Positions 36,596 through 41,859 of a stretch of DNA of 41,859 nucleotides are shown here, one piece after another. Origin of the DNA: SW-4-43-9 sp047617985 (lineage in GTDB: Archaea; Nanohalarchaeota; Nanosalinia; Nanosalinales; Nanosalinaceae); assembly GCA_047617985.1 (NCBI GenBank), contig JBLGBS010000004.1, forward strand, positions 1 through 41,859, read 5' to 3'. Positions within the stretch are counted from its first letter, which is position 1; each line of letters begins with the position of its first letter. The notes beneath the pieces were generated by a model. That model had not been told where the DNA came from. It saw only the letters and a list, made by a program, of their open reading frames with translations, and searched no databases. Both the position numbers and the translations under genes were made by a program.

Positions 36596-39500
36596 CTAAC
36601 CTGTGAACTGCTTCAAACCGCTCTGCCGGTTATCCTTACCGAAGAGGCTCTGAAGCGTCTTGTTGAGGATCAAAATCTGCTGGCGGACGTACGGTGAGAT
36701 CTCATACTTTTCGATTATATCCTTGCTCGGCTGCATATACTTCTTGATCGTTCCCTCAGAAATCGTGAGTAAAACCTTGCCATCACACTCCGGACACTCC
36801 GCGGTTGCCTTCCCGGAAGGAGCGATCGTCTGATTGGTTAAAGGAACACGTCTGAACTTGGTGTTACAGTCAACACACCGCATCTTCTGGCTTGAGAACG
36901 ACCTCAGATTGCCCTTGATATCTGGTATAAAGTGTTTGTTGAGAAGGAGTTCCGCTACCTGATTCTCGTTCACAGCCTTAAGCTTCTCACCAAGACCTAA
37001 CTGAGCCGAGGTTTTCTCACTCATCTCATCCAAAGTTACATACTCACTCTGGGTCGGCCCGTTCTCTATAGTCGCTGTTTCATGAGTGTAGCCGTGCTCA
37101 TACGGGTTATCGGAGTGAACAATATCCTCACCTATCTCAATCTCCGTATCAAGATCCCACGGCTTTTTGTACTCTGTTGTCTCCTCGTAGAAGCTCAGAG
37201 GATACTCATTAACTGTTTCAATCGCCCACGCCTCATCATCCACCTCATCAGGATTTAAAACCGTTGAAAGAATCAGTGGAGCATCCATAGTCCTTGCGCC
37301 CGTCATATCAGGGAGGAAATCCCTTGAAAAGTTCAGTAACCCGTCCATAAGCAGTAGGATAGCGTCCTCGTCTCCATCCGCGTTTCTTCTTTTTCCTGCA
37401 TGCCAGTAAGGGTGAGCATAGATTCCTTTGGCCTCTGTAAATCCTATTATCCGTCCCACTGTTCCTCCTGAGGTGTGTGGTGCTAATCCGATTACAAGAG
37501 AGCCTACCAGGTCTTCCTTGGACTCTGCATTGTAGTATGGTTCTAGTCCATAGAAATCTTCCAATAAGTCATCTATGAATTTGGCGACCCGGACAAAATA
37601 GTCGGAGGCCGGCATGCTTTTGTCGCCGTCAGGAATAACTATATCCTGCGGTTTAAGCGCTAATACCTGTTCTTTCTCTTCAAGCGGTTCTCCGTTAACA
37701 TCCTGTGTGTAGCCCAACTCACGGAGCCTTTCAACTGATACACTGATCTCAGACGGTTTGAAATGTGTCATCGGGATGTCTGATGCGTCATACCTTACTG
37801 TTCCGTCTTTGTTGACGTATAAATCATGTTTTGATCTGAGAAGTCCTTTTTCGATAGGTTCAACGTGTTTGTGCTTCCCGCTCATCCCTCTAACTGATTT
37901 CAGTAGTTCGGGAAGATGTCTCATATCCAGGTTGTCCATTGCGTTGTCGATTATCTCTCTGGTATCTATTTCTGCCCATTTATGCCGGTCTATCCTGTTA
38001 TTTCCGCAGTTATCACATTCATCTTTCTTCTCCGAGTACTCTCTGTCGCATTCTTTGCAGAACCAGACCTCTTCAGCTGGTGCGTTACAGTCTATACAGT
38101 ACGAGAAGTAGGTATAGTCTCCGCATTCTGTGCATTTGTTGTGGAGAATCCCTGTCTTGACTGTTCCCCGGTCATCGTGGAGTTTGTTGTTGTAGGCTGC
38201 GGTCAGGTTTCTCATTCTACCGCCTTCCTCTTTTCCGCACGGGAAGAGGAGCTGTGGATCGCCTTTAATCGTTCTTTTCTCTGCTTTCTCTGGTCGCCCC
38301 ATTCTCGAGCCAAGGTAATGCGGTGCCTGGTCTCTGACCTCGATTCCTGAAATATTTTCGATGAACTCAGGGATTTCATCGGAAGACTCGATTTCTGGGT
38401 CTTCATCACCGCTCAGCAGCCTATTTAGGACTTTGAGATCGTTTTCCGGTACTTTGATCTCTCCATCTTCCTTTTTGTGCTGGAGCAGTATGTCTTCAAG
38501 TGCTTTCTTTGTCTTATCTCCTGATAGTTGGCCGGCCTGTACTGATTTGAGCAGTGCCTTGAATCTTTCAGGAGTGGTTTCATCCCAGTGGTACGTCCAT
38601 TTCGGGTGAAGGGGTATACCAAGTTTTTCAGAAATTTTAAACGCTTCTTCAGGACTTGGAGTTCTCTCGGAAAAGTCTCGGCCAAGCTTCACTCCCTGTT
38701 CTTCCAGTTGTTTCTCCAGTTCTTTCTCCCACCACTCTTCCACATAAGGTGAGGGAAGTAGTTTTTTGCCGTTCTCAACAAACTCTCCGTACGTAACAAG
38801 CATATCACCTAGGAACAAGATCTCCTCCACCTGTCTCTCGATTTCCTTTGCTTTCTCCCTAGTCTCTACTTTAACCACATCGCCGTTCTTCAAACGAACT
38901 ACAGGTGGATGGATGGTGTCACAAGGAGTTCCAACCGTTGCCTTACCAGGGTATTCGATCTTCAGCTGTGTTCCTACAGCGATGAATCTCTCTGTGATCT
39001 CCATTGTCGCAGGATGGAATGAAACCGCTGCCAGTCCATTGGTTCTGGAGTGTCCGTACCTGAGTCTGAACCCTCCTTTCTTACCTGGGTGGCCGAAAAT
39101 CGGTCTTCCAGCCGTTAAAGAACCCAAATACTTGCCGGAAGCTGTGTACTTGGCATCTTCTTCGTCTTCCTCCGAATCATCACCGGAGGAGTGAATACTT
39201 TTCTGGAGCTCCAAGTAGTCTTCAACCCAGTCCCAGTGCTCCAGTCCAAAGTCAGAACCCCATTTCTCGATTCTCTTCTCGATCTTCGGAGCTTTGAGAG
39301 GCAAACCGTCAAGATAAACCAGGCACATACCTCCTCTAATCCTGTTAGTATCTATTCTTTCTAGATCCTTGTAGTTAGACACATCCAGCTGTTCGGTCGG
39401 AGAACCAGTTACCTCAACAGGCACGTTCTCCGCAATCATTTCTGTTTCTTCCCGAGTCGGATTATATTGTTTTGCGGTAACACGGTTGTAGTAGTCCTCT

Positions 39501-40075
39501 ACCTCCGCTGCATATCTTTTAACAACTGTTTCGGAAGGCTTGAAAGGATCAAGATCAACACCGATCCTCACGTAGTCAGCGAGTAAAACACTCATAGCGC
39601 TCGCGGTTCCTCCCGCCGATCTAATAGGACCTGAGTAATATACTGCAAGGTACTCGGTTCCATCGTCGTTCTCTCTTATCCTTACATCGCCAATACCTTC
39701 TAACGGGGCTGTTGTAATACCTCCTGTCATGTAAGATACTCCAACCCTTACTCCTGCATCACAGGCCCTCTCTTTTTCATCAAACTCATGGAACTCTCCC
39801 TCTGCGATCTCTCTGGCTATCGAGAAAGCTACTCTTTCATCGTTCTTTCCGTACTCGTCTTCCAGCTCTCTGATTCTATCCGCAACACCAGAATCCTCCA
39901 ACTCCGGGAACTGCGCTGCAATAACCAAGCTGGAAGCCTTCTCCGGCAGGTCTGTTGCAACCGGGATATCGGTCTTCTGCTCAGGATCTTTAGACTGTGA
40001 ACGGGCTTCTTTAGCTATATCGTATGCTTTATCCGTTGCTTCCTCAATTCTTTCAAAATATTCTTTGGTATCCAT
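36596..40075 (-). CDS. polC: DNA polymerase D large subunit (DP2)
   Basis: 1159 residues, normal for DP2, and no intein. The N-terminal part shows GGTASAMSVLLADYVR and TNGLAAVSFHPATM. The catalytic two-barrel core includes the aspartate motif ADGDEDAILLLMDGLL near residue 895, followed by FSRDFLPDMTGARTMDAPL. Several zinc modules are visible: CTECGDY..YCIDC and CKECDREYSEKKDECDNC around 640-700, and CVDC...CPEC near the C-terminus. The C-terminal tail (KDNRQSGLKQFTG) resembles a PCNA-binding end. It pairs with DP1, whose gene ends 12 nt upstream. Together they form the replicative polymerase D of Euryarchaeota and DPANN. Confidence 0.97.
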   Translation of the reverse strand: MDTKEYFERIEEATDKAYDIAKEARSQSKDPEQKTDIPVATDLPEKASSLVIAAQFPELEDSGVADRIRELEDEYGKNDERVAFSIAREIAEGEFHEFDEKERACDAGVRVGVSYMTGGITTAPLEGIGDVRIRENDDGTEYLAVYYSGPIRSAGGTASAMSVLLADYVRIGVDLDPFKPSETVVKRYAAEVEDYYNRVTAKQYNPTREETEMIAENVPVEVTGSPTEQLDVSNYKDLERIDTNRIRGGMCLVYLDGLPLKAPKIEKRIEKWGSDFGLEHWDWVEDYLELQKSIHSSGDDSEEDEEDAKYTASGKYLGSLTAGRPIFGHPGKKGGFRLRYGHSRTNGLAAVSFHPATMEITERFIAVGTQLKIEYPGKATVGTPCDTIHPPVVRLKNGDVVKVETREKAKEIERQVEEILFLGDMLVTYGEFVENGKKLLPSPYVEEWWEKELEKQLEEQGVKLGRDFSERTPSPEEAFKISEKLGIPLHPKWTYHWDETTPERFKALLKSVQAGQLSGDKTKKALEDILLQHKKEDGEIKVPENDLKVLNRLLSGDEDPEIESSDEIPEFIENISGIEVRDQAPHYLGSRMGRPEKAEKRTIKGDPQLLFPCGKEEGGRMRNLTAAYNNKLHDDRGTVKTGILHNKCTECGDYTYFSYCIDCNAPAEEVWFCKECDREYSEKKDECDNCGNNRIDRHKWAEIDTREIIDNAMDNLDMRHLPELLKSVRGMSGKHKHVEPIEKGLLRSKHDLYVNKDGTVRYDASDIPMTHFKPSEISVSVERLRELGYTQDVNGEPLEEKEQVLALKPQDIVIPDGDKSMPASDYFVRVAKFIDDLLEDFYGLEPYYNAESKEDLVGSLVIGLAPHTSGGTVGRIIGFTEAKGIYAHPYWHAGKRRNADGDEDAILLLMDGLLNFSRDFLPDMTGARTMDAPLILSTVLNPDEVDDEAWAIETVNEYPLSFYEETTEYKKPWDLDTEIEIGEDIVHSDNPYEHGYTHETATIENGPTQSEYVTLDEMSEKTSAQLGLGEKLKAVNENQVAELLLNKHFIPDIKGNLRSFSSQKMRCVDCNTKFRRVPLTNQTIAPSGKATAECPECDGKVLLTISEGTIKKYMQPSKDIIEKYEISPYVRQQILILNKTLQSLFGKDNRQSGLKQFTG

Positions 40076-40087
40076 CTATGATATCAC

Positions 40088-41770
40088 CTAGAAGAATTTT
40101 TTGACTCTGGTGTTCCGGGTTTTGTAGTCAACCAGTGTTACTTTACCTGGGTCTGGTTCATGACCCATCCGTTTCTGGAAGTCGGTCTGCTCCTGGAAGC
40201 TTGACGAGTTGATGACGTTCACTCCTTTGTAACTTTCGTTGCTGTGAGAGTGGAAGTGTCCGGACACAAAGACATCCGGTTCCTCGGTAATTGCCAGATG
40301 GTCTTCTCCCTCCGGTGAAAGCTGGTTGGAGCCATAAGTTGGCGCCAGATGTCTTCTCTTCAGTAAGTCGATCATAACGTGGTGTGGTTCATCGTATGCT
40401 TTCTCCCTCAGATCCTGTATCTGATCAACATGGTCATCAAAACTGTAGCCGTGATAAACCAAGTTCCTTATCCCTTTGCTTCTGATTGCGTGAAGCCTTA
40501 CCATCTGCGGGTTCTGAATCAGATGTAAGTTGTTGTAGTCAACGATATCTGGGAATGCTTTTTCAGGCAGTCTCGGCTGTGGCTCCGCTAACCGGGTTAT
40601 ATCGTGGTTCCCTGGGCCGGCAATGATCTGGATGTGCTCAGGGACTTTCTCCACCCAGTCCTGGAAAAGATCATACTGTTTGTAGATATCGGTAACTTCC
40701 AGCTCATCCTTCTGCCCAGGGTAAGAGCCGACACCTTCAACTATATCCCCTCCTATAACCACGTAGCCGACTTTTTTAGCGTCCTTGGATTTCAGCCATT
40801 CGGCGAACTCCATAAACTTGTCATGCCGGGTATCTTTTGAACCAAGATGGAGATCGGAAATATAAGCCGCTTCAACATCCTCAGAAGTAGTTTCAACGCC
40901 ATCCGGGATCGGCAGATCAGGTCTAACAACGCTGTTAGCATAGATAATATCGCCACCCATACTCCCTATTACTCCAATCGCTTCATCAGGCACAATTCTC
41001 TCGCCATCTCTCTCATCCACTAAAGCTTTGAAAGTTCCTGTCTTATCTTCAAGTTCAACTATCCATTTCCCTGAGTTGGTAGAATACTTGTTCTTTACAA
41101 AGCCGATTGCTGTTGCTTCCTCTCCCTCGTTTCTCCTCTCCAAACGGTTGAGGGTTGTTGCTGCCTGAAGCTCTTTTCTCCTCATAAGAAGCTTCTTCAT
41201 CTTGTCGTATCTATCGTTGTAGTACTGCAGAAACTCAGGGACGTCTTTTTCATCCCTAGAAATTTCTTTCTCATCCATTATCTCGACTTTGGTATCCATC
41301 TCTGTTCTATCTCGGTTGTCCAGTATTTCAATATCTTGAGAATTAGCTTTAGAACTGTTCGCGTCATCTGTAGAAATCTGTTTTTCCGACCCCCTGCTTT
41401 CGGCTGGAGTCGGCTGTTCTACACCTGTTTTTTCCGTTTCTGAAGTAGTTTGCTCTGTTTCGTTTTCTCCAGTTGAAGCTTTCTCCTTCTGGACAACTTT
41501 CTGGCTGGAACCGTTCGGCTGTGCGCTGTGAGAGGAATCATTAGCTTCATGAGAAGAACCGTTCGGAGTTTTTTTGGATGGTCCGTTCGGGTTCTCTCCG
41601 CCCGACATTCTTTTTTTCCGGAGCTGAGAAAGCATTGTCTCGGAAATGTACATAGGTGTGGTATCAAGATCTCTGATGGCTTCGATATCTTCTTCAGTGA
41701 TATCTTCGGCAGCTTCTTTGCCGACTATGCATCCTTCTTTCGTCAGTTTCTTTACAGCGTGCTTGTTCAT
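40088..41770 (-). CDS. polB: DNA polymerase D small subunit (DP1), proofreading exonuclease
   Basis: 560 residues. The calcineurin-type phosphoesterase domain has YISDLHLGSKD (about 303-313), VIGGDIVEGVG, GPGNHD and SGHFHSHS, all catalytic motifs intact, so proofreading should be active. An OB fold precedes it (TAIGFVKNKYSTNSGKWIVEL). The first 50 residues are a helical domain (NKHAVKKLTKEGCIVGKEAAED), followed by a long Ser/Asn/Gln/Glu-rich linker (about 55-185) that is probably disordered. GGGGAGGT lies just upstream of the ATG. The polC gene follows at 12 nt, an operon order found in many archaea. Confidence 0.96.
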   Translation of the reverse strand: MNKHAVKKLTKEGCIVGKEAAEDITEEDIEAIRDLDTTPMYISETMLSQLRKKRMSGGENPNGPSKKTPNGSSHEANDSSHSAQPNGSSQKVVQKEKASTGENETEQTTSETEKTGVEQPTPAESRGSEKQISTDDANSSKANSQDIEILDNRDRTEMDTKVEIMDEKEISRDEKDVPEFLQYYNDRYDKMKKLLMRRKELQAATTLNRLERRNEGEEATAIGFVKNKYSTNSGKWIVELEDKTGTFKALVDERDGERIVPDEAIGVIGSMGGDIIYANSVVRPDLPIPDGVETTSEDVEAAYISDLHLGSKDTRHDKFMEFAEWLKSKDAKKVGYVVIGGDIVEGVGSYPGQKDELEVTDIYKQYDLFQDWVEKVPEHIQIIAGPGNHDITRLAEPQPRLPEKAFPDIVDYNNLHLIQNPQMVRLHAIRSKGIRNLVYHGYSFDDHVDQIQDLREKAYDEPHHVMIDLLKRRHLAPTYGSNQLSPEGEDHLAITEEPDVFVSGHFHSHSNESYKGVNVINSSSFQEQTDFQKRMGHEPDPGKVTLVDYKTRNTRVKKFF

Positions 41771-41792
41771 TCAACCTCCCCGTTTCCCCTTC

Positions 41793-41859
41793 TTATATGT
41801 AGAATTTTTCTTCAACTAACTCTCTAATCTGGCTTCTAATATTATCGGATAAGTCAACA
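41793..41859 (-). CDS. 3' end of an upstream minus-strand gene
   Basis: The frame running to TAA at 41793-41795 reads VDLSDNIRSQIRELVEEKFYI, helical and charged like real C-termini here, and it ends 22 nt before the polB start. The rest lies past the right edge. Too short to name; orc1/cdc6 occurs at this place in some archaea, but nothing here confirms it. Confidence 0.45.
   Translation of the reverse strand, partial: VDLSDNIRSQIRELVEEKFYI

Noticed and set aside
36596..40075. Intein in the polymerase D large subunit
   Set aside because: The DP2 frame has normal length and continuous motifs, with no splicing blocks (no Cys/Ser start with terminal HN).
1..41859. CRISPR array or cas genes
   Set aside because: No regularly spaced short repeats with unique spacers; the repeats found are intragenic modules or operator-like sites, and no Cas motif is seen.

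Overview
The window looks like a compact, salt-adapted DPANN archaeon, most likely a nanohaloarchaeon. Evidence: euryarchaeal-type replication genes (both subunits of polymerase D, archaeal DnaG, RPA, RadA, a 65-residue histone), an intron-containing archaeal tRNA, Asp/Glu-rich proteins throughout at moderate GC, haloarchaeal-type families (a DUF5794-like membrane protein, homing-endonuclease-associated repeats), very short intergenic gaps and three convergent gene pairs that share stop codons. The lineage is an inference; no rRNA is present.

Region 1 (1-14.2 kb) encodes the cell surface. It opens with a long minus-strand secreted protein, cut by the left edge, built of YadA-head-like repeats (at least 778 residues). 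Next come a CARDB-type secreted protein, a MoxR ATPase / DUF58 / VWA-BatA-like operon, and a set of secreted or C-terminally anchored proteins. Three of these share a W-x-G-x-x-G-x-V domain, and two are paralogues with PF04122-like N-terminal halves that meet tail to tail. The ATPase/VWA operon may service these exported proteins.

Region 2 (14.3-20.2 kb) holds grpE, a CheD-like gene, dnaK and dnaJ, then a ZIP metal transporter divergent from a NikR-like regulator with a shared symmetric promoter, and a glyoxalase.

Region 3 (20.3-23.2 kb) is an AT-rich accessory patch of small orphan genes and a protein with homing-endonuclease-associated repeats. It carries six copies of a roughly 25-bp palindromic element. 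Three copies stand 38-39 nt upstream of start codons, which suggests a small local regulon.

Region 4 (23.3-33.9 kb) holds histone, RPA and radA, then small membrane and RNA-processing genes, an M29 aminopeptidase, an intron-containing tRNA-Thr(CGT), DsbB with a secreted partner, MscS, dnaG, and a DUF167 gene with an apparent frameshift.

Region 5 (34-41.9 kb) has a hairpin-closed GC-rich element of unknown role, three tandem genes of one unrecognised family, a CBS/zinc-ribbon protein and the polC/polB replicase genes. The last 67 bases carry the end of a further minus-strand gene.
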